A DNA stretch of 25,589 nt, from IMG/VR virus record IMGVR_UViG_3300044841_000004, positions 1 to 25,589 of that record; one strand, 5' to 3'. The stretch is from a virus. Position 1 is the first letter of the stretch. Every line of letters starts with the position of its first letter. Shown here one piece after another: positions 17,021 through 23,821 of the stretch. The position numbers and the translations under genes were made by a program. The notes beneath the pieces are model-generated. The model made no database searches, had not been told where the DNA came from, and saw only the letters and a program-made list of their open reading frames with translations.

Positions 17021-17485
17021 CTTGGCATTTTGGACGGTTTTCTGAACGACGCCTTCCTCGCATTTCAGCAGCTGGATCTGTTCAACCGCCGTGTCGACGT
17101 TGGCGTCTACCACCCGGCGATCACCCAGTTCCATGCAACCGGCGCACCCCCGTACAACATCCAGGCGCTGTTCACCTTCATCAAGGTGATCTGGGAGTCA
17201 CGCGGCTGGACCTCAGTAACCGCAACGTTCCGAAACGGCGAAATCTACACGCTCGGAAAAGATTTCTTCAAGGGGATGCTCTTCTCGATCGTCTACATGG
17301 GTCGCACCCGGATGGTCACCGATTACGTCGAGCTCATCATGTGGCGGATCAACGCCAACGAGCGCGAAATTCTCGTCCAGATCGGCGACGGCCAGGCCGA
17401 CGAGCCGCCGATCGCGAAGCACGAACGTCTACTCACCGCAGCCATGGAGGGCATCAATGTTCTTACCCTCGCCCCGAATTCGTAG
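17021..17485 (+). CDS. Minor tail protein, ReqiPepy6 gp37-like, 3' part (+1 frame)
   Basis: This segment encodes 154 residues beginning LGILDGFLNDAFLAFQQLD. It then runs through NRRVDVGVYHPAITQF, PYNIQALFTFIKVIWESRGW and ATFRNGEIYTLGKDFF, which I recognise as the C-terminal part of the same minor tail family, normally continuous with the 5' part. Joined parts give 582 residues, the usual size. Independent starts are poor: TTG 16955 and ATG 16973 lie in or before the stem, and TTG 17030 has only GAGG (17015-17018), hidden in the stem. Intact, conserved-looking coding sequence after the break argues that the gene is still expressed or was broken very recently. Confidence 0.78.
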   Translation, partial: LGILDGFLNDAFLAFQQLDLFNRRVDVGVYHPAITQFHATGAPPYNIQALFTFIKVIWESRGWTSVTATFRNGEIYTLGKDFFKGMLFSIVYMGRTRMVTDYVELIMWRINANEREILVQIGDGQADEPPIAKHERLLTAAMEGINVLTLAPNS

Positions 17486-17494
17486 GGAGATCTA

Positions 17495-18355
17495 GTGCCC
17501 ACGTTTGGAATGACCACGTTCGACGAGACCGGCCAGGAGTGGTTCACCTGGGACTTCAAGGCCAAGTTCAAGGTCCCGTGGGACCCGAACAACCCCGTGA
17601 TGATCCTGTGCGCGCCCCCCGGTGGTGTCGGACATGCCAACTTCCCCGCGATGGTCAAGGGCGACAACGGATTGACTCCGCTACTGCAGGAGGACGCCGA
17701 GGTCACCGAGCTCGAGTGGAACGACGCGACCTCGGTGTCGAGCCAGTGGGTCATGGTGTCGCCGGGGTCACTGTTGGTGCCGCCGCTGTACAAGGAAGTC
17801 AAGACGATCCGCAAGGGCAAGCCGGGCATCGACGGGACGAGCGTGCTCAACCCCGCGTCGTTCGGCACGCCGCTGTACAAGTGGATGCTCCAGGTCAACG
17901 CCGCGACCGACGAGTTCGAGTACGTGCCGCAGAAGGTCGGCGGGATGCACTGGCCCATCACCGCTGCCACCGCTGCGCCGCCCGGACAGACCGCGGGCTT
18001 CACGCTCCACACCATCTCCATCCCGGCGAACACCTATCCGTTCGACTGGCGGCCGGAGGTGTCGGGCTCCACGATCGTGACGGGCTCGTCGGCTGATGTG
18101 GTGGTCGATCTCGTCGCCCGCCTGAACGGCACCAGCGGCCCGGTCGTGGGACGTTGCCCTGGCGTCGGTGGCATCACCGATCGCCTGATCCTGGCGTCTG
18201 GCCCCGATGGTGGCGCCCTCAGTGCCGACGTGACAGTGGCGGCGAACGCGGCGGCCGTGCTCTACCTACGCAGCGAGAAGCAAGGCGGCGCAGCCACATA
18301 CGGGACCAGCGCCGCCGCCACCCGCTTCAGCTTCGTCGCGGTGCCAGTCCCGTAA
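17495..18355 (+). CDS. Minor tail protein
   Basis: A 286-residue protein from GTG 17495 with AGGGAG at 17485-17490. The N-terminal part (MTTFDETGQEWFTWDFKA, then PWDPNNPVMILCAPPGG) and the middle segment (LLVPPLYKEVKTIRKGKPG) are typical of the minor tail protein that follows the gp37-like gene in mycobacteriophages. The C-terminal 110 residues form a separate beta-rich domain (PFDWRPEVSGSTIVTG to VLYLRSEKQ), probably a jelly-roll displayed at the tail tip. No enzyme motif is seen. The stop overlaps the next ATG by one base. Confidence 0.75.
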   Translation: MPTFGMTTFDETGQEWFTWDFKAKFKVPWDPNNPVMILCAPPGGVGHANFPAMVKGDNGLTPLLQEDAEVTELEWNDATSVSSQWVMVSPGSLLVPPLYKEVKTIRKGKPGIDGTSVLNPASFGTPLYKWMLQVNAATDEFEYVPQKVGGMHWPITAATAAPPGQTAGFTLHTISIPANTYPFDWRPEVSGSTIVTGSSADVVVDLVARLNGTSGPVVGRCPGVGGITDRLILASGPDGGALSADVTVAANAAAVLYLRSEKQGGAATYGTSAAATRFSFVAVPVP

Positions 18356-20058
18356 TGAGCCTGCAAGCTCCTCCTGACTACGCGGTTGGGGTCGACGACG
18401 CCATCCACAACCTGCCGGCGCAGTCGACCAGCTCGCCGTTGGACATGTTCGGCCAGATCGCTGCGTCGATCCGGTTCATGGTCGAATCGTTCATCGGCCA
18501 GGTGGCCATTGCGTTCGGCGGCATCAGCATCTTCGGGTGGAAGCCGTTCGACTTCCTCGCCCAGTGGGGCCAGGACCGCATCGACGAGGCGTCGGCGAAC
18601 TACTTGGCCGCCACCTCTGCGCAGGCCGCCGCGAACACGGCGAACACCAACGCCAACAACGCGCTGACCTACATCGGGACGCTGATCAACGACCTACTTA
18701 CGGTTCCGGCGACGGTGATTGGCAATCTGCCACAGGCTTTGGTGTCTGGGCTGGTCGCTGCACTCGACGCTGCCGCCGCCACGGCCGGAACCGTCGTCAA
18801 TGTCATCGACGGAATCGTCAACGGCTTCCTGGGGTTGTTCGGCGTCGGCTGGGGGGTCGCTGATGCGCAGGCGGCTGCGGCGGCTATTGCTGAGCAGCAG
18901 GCGGCTACGGCTGCTGGGGTTGCGGCGTTGCAGCAGCAGTCGAATACGGCTGCGCAGTCGGGTGCTTCTGCGTTTGTTGACTTTTCTACGTTTGCGGATG
19001 CTACGTCGTTGGGTGCTGCTTTTGCGCAGTTCTATTCTGGGGCTGGTACGAATACGTGGGGTATCACGTCGGGTCGGGTTTCGGTTATTGCCCCGTCTGG
19101 GATCACTGGTGGGCGTGTAGCGCGGGCTGTTTATACGGCGTTGGATACGTTGACGGATTACCAGCGTGTGAGCGCGGTGTTTTCGTCGAGTCAGATGGTC
19201 ACTCAGTACGGGTTTCCTTTTTCGCCGTTCTTCGCTTACGGCTTCAATTATATTGACGGTCGAAGCGATGCCACGGGGGCCAATTGTGTCCGCGTCATTT
19301 TCGGTAATGGAACGTTGTGGTTCGGCGCTGTCATTGGTGGGGTGTGGACGCAGTGGACGACGCAGGCCCACGCGTTCCGCCCGGGTGCGATTTACTCCCT
19401 GGAGTGCGGCACTATCGGCGGCATCCGTCAGTACAAGGTTTTGTGCAACTCGGTTCCGATTCTGGTGTGGACCGAGGTCGGCACTGCCAGCTTGCTAGGT
19501 GCGAGTTACAGGAAGAGCGGGTTGGGCGCGGAGTGGCAGTTGGGTATCGACGGCGCGGGTGTGCCGTGGTATGCGGGGCCGGGTGGTGTCGCTGCGTTCG
19601 CTGTCGCGGATTCGACTTTGCCGACGCTGATCGGTTCGATAGGCCGCGCATACCGTGGATCCAGCACGTCCGGGTTGGTGGGTGTCGCTGGGACTAGCTA
19701 CGTCCCTGTCCCGAATGGCTTATTCGACACTATTGAGTACGCCAGCACGGACCTGAGTTTCAATACCACTACCGGTACGTGGACTGTGACGAAGCGGGGC
19801 AACTATCTTATTTCAGCCCAGATGCAGTGCGCTATTACTAACCAGATGGGCATCGTGAACGTGATGGTCAATGGCATCTTGAGGGCGGGCGGCGGATCTG
19901 GTGTGGCGGCTGCGGGGTCTTTCTTAACTGCCCTAAGTCCGGGGGATTACGTCCAGATCGTATTTAAGGCCTACACAAACCTGGATATCATCGGCGCCGC
20001 GGTGGGAAACGTCACGTGGTTTCAAATCGCAAGAATAACTGAGGATGTAGTGCTATGA
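18355..20058 (+). CDS. Minor tail protein with lectin-like and C1q-like beta domains
   Basis: A 567-residue protein from ATG 18355; the longer upstream frame overlaps the previous gene. Residues 1-90 include a hydrophobic helix (FIGQVAIAFGGISIFGW). Residues about 90-205 are Ala/Gln-rich helix, likely a trimeric stalk. Residues about 205-420 are a beta domain (TNTWGITSGRVSVIAP, GTLWFGAVIGGVWTQW) resembling a concanavalin-like lectin. The last 130 residues (TGTWTVTKRGNYLISAQMQ) resemble a C1q/TNF-type jelly roll. These are receptor-binding modules. From about residue 170 on, codon third positions become T-rich, unlike the first part, which suggests an exchange of the distal domains. Confidence 0.75.
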   Translation: MSLQAPPDYAVGVDDAIHNLPAQSTSSPLDMFGQIAASIRFMVESFIGQVAIAFGGISIFGWKPFDFLAQWGQDRIDEASANYLAATSAQAAANTANTNANNALTYIGTLINDLLTVPATVIGNLPQALVSGLVAALDAAAATAGTVVNVIDGIVNGFLGLFGVGWGVADAQAAAAAIAEQQAATAAGVAALQQQSNTAAQSGASAFVDFSTFADATSLGAAFAQFYSGAGTNTWGITSGRVSVIAPSGITGGRVARAVYTALDTLTDYQRVSAVFSSSQMVTQYGFPFSPFFAYGFNYIDGRSDATGANCVRVIFGNGTLWFGAVIGGVWTQWTTQAHAFRPGAIYSLECGTIGGIRQYKVLCNSVPILVWTEVGTASLLGASYRKSGLGAEWQLGIDGAGVPWYAGPGGVAAFAVADSTLPTLIGSIGRAYRGSSTSGLVGVAGTSYVPVPNGLFDTIEYASTDLSFNTTTGTWTVTKRGNYLISAQMQCAITNQMGIVNVMVNGILRAGGGSGVAAAGSFLTALSPGDYVQIVFKAYTNLDIIGAAVGNVTWFQIARITEDVVL

Positions 20059-20276
20059 GTGAAGGTGTTTCTACGGTTCTGGGTGCGGTTGATAATCCGA
20101 CCGGTGGCAAGCTGCGAATCTCGCCAGATGGTCTGGTTGTCGCTGACGAGCTGGTGAACAACCCTCGCGGCGACTGGTTCCTGTACGTGCGAGGTGTGCG
20201 TATTGCGTACACCACTAATGAGAAGAATCCCGAGATCGCTTCGTGGCCACTACTGAAGGAGGTTGTAGGTGAATAA
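20055..20276 (+). CDS. Small tail-associated protein, unknown function
   Basis: A 73-residue protein whose ATG overlaps the previous stop (ATGA). It has no membrane segment. The motif LRISPDGLVVADEL at residues 20-33 recurs in altered form in the C-terminal part of the next gene (VRISQDGL). Its codon use is T-rich like the second half of the gene before it, so it probably arrived together with it. Small proteins here in mycobacteriophages are usually annotated as minor tail or hypothetical; assembly or attachment of the fibre is possible but not shown. Confidence 0.6.
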   Translation: MSEGVSTVLGAVDNPTGGKLRISPDGLVVADELVNNPRGDWFLYVRGVRIAYTTNEKNPEIASWPLLKEVVGE

Positions 20277-20649
20277 TTTCGGTCCTGAGCCGCAAGTGTT
20301 GACGGATGATCCGGTTGTTGCGCCGAAGTCGGCTGCGTTGGATGCGGCGAAGTTGACAACCCCGTCGGTCGCGACAACCGATGCCGTCATCGAGCGCATC
20401 AACGGCATCACGGACAGCGACATCACCCCCGAGCAGATTAGGGCTGTGTTGGCCGCGCTGAACACCACCAAGGCCGGGCTGCCTGTCGGGACAGCCCTAC
20501 AGGACCCTGCCAGCGGCAATGTCGCGGTGCGTATCTCACAGGACGGCCTGGAGATGTGGCGGGTCATCTCGCTGGACGGCGGCGTATGGAACGACATGGA
20601 GCCGACCCTTCCGTGGACACGTCTCGCCGATCCGCTCCCCGCAGCCTGA
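20269..20649 (+). CDS. Minor tail-associated protein, unknown function
   Basis: A 126-residue protein from GTG 20269, with GAAGGAGGT (20256-20264) immediately upstream inside the previous gene. The first 30 codons are T-rich like the genes before it; from about 20360 the G+C-rich codon pattern returns, so a recombination boundary probably lies inside the gene. Residues 38-68 form a helix (AVIERINGITDSDITPEQIR). The C-terminal half (DPASGNVAVRISQDGLEMW) resembles the preceding small protein. No specific family is recognised; a tail-tip role is inferred from context. Confidence 0.62.
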   Translation: MNNFGPEPQVLTDDPVVAPKSAALDAAKLTTPSVATTDAVIERINGITDSDITPEQIRAVLAALNTTKAGLPVGTALQDPASGNVAVRISQDGLEMWRVISLDGGVWNDMEPTLPWTRLADPLPAA

Positions 20650-20670
20650 CCAACGAAGGAGGTAGCCCCC

Positions 20671-20886
20671 GTGGATCCTGAATACGCAACCGGCGCAATC
20701 AAGTACGACCCGGCGACCAAGGCGGTTGCCATCCGCACGATGCTGCCCGACGACGAGAAGTATGGCCATCAGGCATGGCTCGCCGCATACACCGACGCAC
20801 TGGGCGCGCAGTTCCGTACCAGTGATTTCGTCGCCAACTGGGTTGACGTCCCCGTGCCCATCATCATCGACGGAACGGGTGGCTGA
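20671..20886 (+). CDS. Small tail-region protein, unknown function
   Basis: A 71-residue acidic protein from GTG 20671 with a strong AAGGAGGT (20656-20663). It has no membrane segment, cysteine or known motif. The middle (DDEKYGHQAWLAAYTDALG) is probably helical, flanked by beta strands. Its TGATG end couples it to the tail-fibre gene, suggesting a small assembly or structural partner. That role is context only. Confidence 0.6.
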   Translation: MDPEYATGAIKYDPATKAVAIRTMLPDDEKYGHQAWLAAYTDALGAQFRTSDFVANWVDVPVPIIIDGTGG

Positions 20887-22601
20887 TGCCGATCAACTGC
20901 ACGCTCACCTACAGGCACCTGGCCAACGACACCGAGGATACCTCGGGCGACATCGGCACCATTCCCGCGATCGGCCCGGTGTACGCGGAGGCCCAGTTCG
21001 CCGATGGTGCAGCAGCATTGGGCTCCGACGCCACCGGGTACACGATCCGCCGATTCGAGGGCTATCTCGACACCGACGGCATTCTGAAGAACAAGCCCGG
21101 CGGCACAGCAGGCATGCGGGTGTGGGCCAACGATCCGCTGTTCAACCTAACCCGCCTGCCCTACACGGTGACGTTCGACCTCTACGACGCGCTGGGTCGG
21201 CGAATTGCGCTCAACGGCGCCACGTTCGACGCACCATCCACCGACACGACGGTTCCTCTGGCGAACGTGTTGCCCGTGCCTGGTGCGATGGCGGGGGGCA
21301 TTCAGCGCCGCTCCAGTTATGCCGAGGACATCATCGACATCGGCGTGACTGGCCACGCGCTGGTCATCGCCGAGACCCCAGCAGAGGCATACGCCGCGCT
21401 CGGTGGCGGTGGCAGTCCCGGCGCCGGGATTACCGACGTCGTGCAGGACACCACCCCGCAGCTCGGCGGCGACCTCGACCTGAATGGGTTCGCGGTCGGC
21501 CTAGCGACCGCAGCGGACCTGCTGAAGCTGCACGCCATGACGGCCACTGGGACTGAGCTGAACTACGTCGATGGCGTCACGTCGGCGATACAGGCCCAGA
21601 TCGACGGAAAGCAGCCTCTAGACGCGGATCTGACCGCGCTCGCAGCCCTGACCACACCGGCGACCAAGCTGGCTGGAATCGCTACTGGTGCAACCGCCAA
21701 CGACACCGACGCCAACCTGAAAGCCCGTGCCAATCACACAGGCACCCAATCTGCCGACACGCTGACCGATGGAACGACGAACAAGGCATTCCTCGCCACC
21801 GAGCGCACGAAGCTGACGGGTATCGCGACAGCCGCCACCGCCAACAGCGCCGATGTCGTTCTGCTCGCGAGGGCGAACCACACCGGCACTCAGTCGGCAG
21901 ACACACTGACGGACGGCACCACGAACAAAGCGTTCCTGGCCACGGAGCGGACCAAGCTAACGGGTGTCGCCACCGCGGCCACCGCGAACAGTTCGGATGC
22001 AACTCTGCTGGCGCGTGCCAACCACACGGGTACGCAGACCGCGGACACGATCACAGACGGCACGACGAACAAGGCGTACACCGCGGCCGAGAAGACGAAA
22101 CTGGGCCTGATCACCGGCACCAACACCGGTGACCAGACCTCGGTGACGGGGAACGCGGGCACTGCTACGGCGCTTGCAACCGCTCGCACCATCAACGGGG
22201 TCAGCTTCAACGGCACGGCGAACATCACGATTCCAGTCCCATCCGATTTCATGCTGGTACAGGTGGGAAACATCGCCCGCGCAGTCGGGTCGGGAGACTT
22301 CGCGGTCGGTCACTACGTTGGGCGCGCATTCACGGTGACGAAGGTGGTGTACCAGTTCGACACTGTTGACGCTTCCGGCAGCACCACCGTTGAGTTGCGG
22401 CGCAATGGAACCCAGGTCACCAGCTCGAGCGTCGCGGTGACCGCGGCGAACCAAGTGGACGGCACGGCCACCGATGCGGCGCGATCTGTGACGGTCAACC
22501 AATCGTTCTCGGTGGGCGATCGAATCAGTCTGCAAATCACAGGGGTTGGCACCACGCCCGGCAAGGGACTCCGGGCTTGGGTCGTCGGCACGTGGAACTG
22601 A
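20886..22601 (+). CDS. Tail fibre / minor tail protein with three 48-residue repeats
   Basis: A 571-residue protein from ATG 20886. Residues 1-140 form a beta-rich attachment domain (GPVYAEAQFADGAAALG). A Gly-rich hinge (GGGGSPGAG) leads to typical phage fibre modules, PQLGGDLDLNG and GTELNYVDGVTSAIQAQIDG. Three 48-residue repeats at 21666-22097 then carry RANHTGTQSADTLTDGTTNK or close variants. After INGVSFNGTANITIP comes a C-terminal domain of about 120 residues (FTVTKVVYQFDTVDASGS), probably a jelly-roll receptor-binding tip. The protein is likely a trimer. The repeats could allow length changes by recombination, though their DNA has diverged. Confidence 0.82.
   Translation: MPINCTLTYRHLANDTEDTSGDIGTIPAIGPVYAEAQFADGAAALGSDATGYTIRRFEGYLDTDGILKNKPGGTAGMRVWANDPLFNLTRLPYTVTFDLYDALGRRIALNGATFDAPSTDTTVPLANVLPVPGAMAGGIQRRSSYAEDIIDIGVTGHALVIAETPAEAYAALGGGGSPGAGITDVVQDTTPQLGGDLDLNGFAVGLATAADLLKLHAMTATGTELNYVDGVTSAIQAQIDGKQPLDADLTALAALTTPATKLAGIATGATANDTDANLKARANHTGTQSADTLTDGTTNKAFLATERTKLTGIATAATANSADVVLLARANHTGTQSADTLTDGTTNKAFLATERTKLTGVATAATANSSDATLLARANHTGTQTADTITDGTTNKAYTAAEKTKLGLITGTNTGDQTSVTGNAGTATALATARTINGVSFNGTANITIPVPSDFMLVQVGNIARAVGSGDFAVGHYVGRAFTVTKVVYQFDTVDASGSTTVELRRNGTQVTSSSVAVTAANQVDGTATDAARSVTVNQSFSVGDRISLQITGVGTTPGKGLRAWVVGTWN
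21666..22097 (+). repeat. Three 144-bp (48-codon) repeats within the tail fibre gene
   Basis: Units start at 21666, 21810 and 21954, each beginning KL(A/T)G(I/V)AT and ending in a threonine just before the next Lys-Leu. Units one and two are nearly identical in protein; unit three ends in KAYTAAEKT. The DNA of units one and two differs at most third positions: over 31 codons (21729-21821 against 21873-21965) I count 19 synonymous differences and no amino-acid change. Confidence 0.88.
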
Positions 22602-22602
22602 C

Positions 22603-23271
22603 ATGTTCGTAGTTGCAGCTAACAACGCATTAACGCCCTCACCTGTGGCGTACGACGCCACAGGCGGGGGGGCCGCTCTCCGCGACCAAACCGTGTCGCC
22701 TCTTTCGACTACTTGGTCACACACCGCGCAAGCTGGCGCGGACGTGTTCGCCTGGGTATATGCCCAGCAGAATGCTCAAAACGGGATCTCGTCGATTGCC
22801 GCTACTTACGGCGGCACGGCAATGACCCTGCTCAGCAGCGTCAAGCTCGGCAACACCAACTACGGCACGCTCGCGTTGTTCCGCCTGGCCAACGTGGCGG
22901 GCGGGGCACAAACCGTCAGTGCCACCGCAACCGCACCCAGTGGCGGGATAAGCAACCTGATTGGGAACTCGGAGTCCATCCTGAACGTAGGCACGGTCGG
23001 CACCATCACCACGAACTTCGGCCTGGCCGCGTCCGTATCGGTGGCTGCGACCGGGGTTGCGCAAGGCGTGGTGATCAACGCATTCGTTGCGGCGTCGACC
23101 ACCGGCACGGTGACATTGAGCTCCTATAACGGGACTCAGCGTTACATGACTGCGGCGACCGACTCGCCGTTGGTGATGGGCGATACAAGCACGATCGGCT
23201 CCTTCTCGTTTACGGCTTCGATTTCGGGGAGCTTCAACTGGTGCGGGATCGCCGCCGTACTCACCCCCTGA
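22603..23271 (+). CDS. Minor tail protein (beta-rich, probable tail tip component)
   Basis: A 222-residue protein starting at ATG 22603, one base after the fibre stop; there is no clear ribosome binding site, so translation is probably coupled. It is rich in Ala, Thr, Ser and Gly with alternating hydrophobic residues (ADVFAWVYAQQ, YGGTAMTLLSSVKLGN, GTLALFRLANVAGGAQTV), a beta-sandwich pattern common among mycobacteriophage minor tail proteins of this size. There is no catalytic motif. It is the last forward tail gene; its stop lies 10 nt from the end of a convergent reverse gene. Confidence 0.72.
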   Translation: MFVVAANNALTPSPVAYDATGGGAALRDQTVSPLSTTWSHTAQAGADVFAWVYAQQNAQNGISSIAATYGGTAMTLLSSVKLGNTNYGTLALFRLANVAGGAQTVSATATAPSGGISNLIGNSESILNVGTVGTITTNFGLAASVSVAATGVAQGVVINAFVAASTTGTVTLSSYNGTQRYMTAATDSPLVMGDTSTIGSFSFTASISGSFNWCGIAAVLTP

Positions 23272-23281
23272 CCGGCGTGGC

Positions 23282-23500
23282 CTAGTACGAGGGTTCCCAG
23301 CCCTCAGCGTCACAGCGGACGCAATGCCACTTAGTGCCCTCGGCGACCTCGTACACGACCTGCGTGTCGTGGCTGACGTTCACACCGCAAACCACCCCGG
23401 CGGTTGCCCACTTCTGGGCTAGTCCCGCAAAGCCGCCGAACACCACGCTGAGCAGCGCCCCCAGGACCATCACGGCCGGGAATCTTACACGCCAACTCAA
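23282..23500 (-). CDS. Reverse-strand small membrane protein with CxxC tail, unknown function
   Basis: The only plausible reverse gene in the window, filling a 302-nt gap between tail and lysis genes. It encodes 72 residues from TTG 23500 (or 62 from ATG 23470). A hydrophobic segment lies at residues about 8-28 (AVMVLGALLSVVFGGFAGLA), with Cys38 after it and WHCVRCDAEGWEP at 58-70, in which Cys60 and Cys63 form a CxxC. This is a normal layout for a membrane-anchored protein with an exposed zinc- or disulphide-bearing tail, and unlike the Arg/Pro-rich shadows elsewhere. The TTG start is weak. Being against the late genes, it could be expressed from its own promoter, for example in lysogeny, but I see no clear promoter. 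Confidence 0.5.
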   Translation of the reverse strand: MSWRVRFPAVMVLGALLSVVFGGFAGLAQKWATAGVVCGVNVSHDTQVVYEVAEGTKWHCVRCDAEGWEPSY

Positions 23501-23532
23501 CCCCCTGGCCAGCGTTTCCTAGCCCCACCCAG

Positions 23533-23550
23533 CACGGCCCCGTGGCCGTG
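23533..23550. terminator. Short hairpin between the reverse gene and the lysis genes
   Basis: CACGGCC (23533-23539) pairs with GGCCGTG (23544-23550) around CCGT. It lies upstream of both the reverse gene and the small forward membrane gene at 23574, in the divergent gap. There is no T run on either side, so it may be a weak terminator, a protein-binding palindrome or chance. Confidence 0.35.
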
Positions 23551-23573
23551 TCCAGAAAATCGGAGGTACCCCC

Positions 23574-23705
23574 GTGATCCGTTGGTATCAGTCCCGCTGG
23601 TGGATCTCCGAGCAACGCTGGTGGTACATCGAGCGCCCATTCCCGTGGCCGCTCATCGTTGCTCCAGTCCTCATCCTGGCCGTCCTCGTCTGGGTGCTGT
23701 GGTGA
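23574..23705 (+). CDS. Small membrane protein, holin candidate
   Basis: A 43-residue protein from GTG 23574 with GGAGGT at 23562-23567, 6 nt before the start. The first 25 residues are Trp/Arg-rich (VIRWYQSRWWISEQRWWY) and the rest is one hydrophobic segment (WPLIVAPVLILAVLVWVLW) reaching the C-terminus. The good ribosome binding site and coupling to the next tiny membrane gene argue that it is real. Its position before the cysteine protease and endolysin suggests a holin, pinholin or antiholin role. It is small for a holin, and no family is recognised. Confidence 0.62.
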   Translation: MIRWYQSRWWISEQRWWYIERPFPWPLIVAPVLILAVLVWVLW

Positions 23706-23821
23706 TCGAGGTCTGCGCCTGGGTTGCTGGTGGCCTCGCTGCCGGTCTCGTCTTGTTCGGCGCCACCGCATATCTGGCGCTCATGTGGTTCGACCTTCCA
23801 ACGCTCATCGAGGAGTTCTGA
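23702..23821 (+). CDS. Second small membrane protein, holin/antiholin candidate
   Basis: A 39-residue protein from GTG 23702, overlapping the previous stop in GTGA. Nearly all of it is one membrane segment (VAGGLAAGLVLFGATAYLAL), followed by MWFDLPTLIEEF, an acidic end. The pair of single-span proteins, one with a basic head and one with an acidic tail, suggests that they act together in the membrane, possibly as holin partners. Single-span holin-like proteins are known from mycobacteriophage lysis cassettes, though usually after lysA. The upstream extension of this frame overlaps the first small gene and is rejected. Confidence 0.6.
   Translation: MIEVCAWVAGGLAAGLVLFGATAYLALMWFDLPTLIEEF

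Noticed and set aside
16978-18096. Continuation of the minor tail frame to give an 800-residue protein
   Set aside because: After the palindrome the translation becomes Arg/Gly/His-rich and coincides with the +1 shadow of the real downstream genes (17021-17485 and 17495-18355).
23334-23522. Forward 62-residue frame in the gap after the tail genes
   Set aside because: Thr/Pro/Ser-rich with no ribosome binding site or domain; the reverse frame in the same place has a membrane segment and a CxxC motif and is the better reading.
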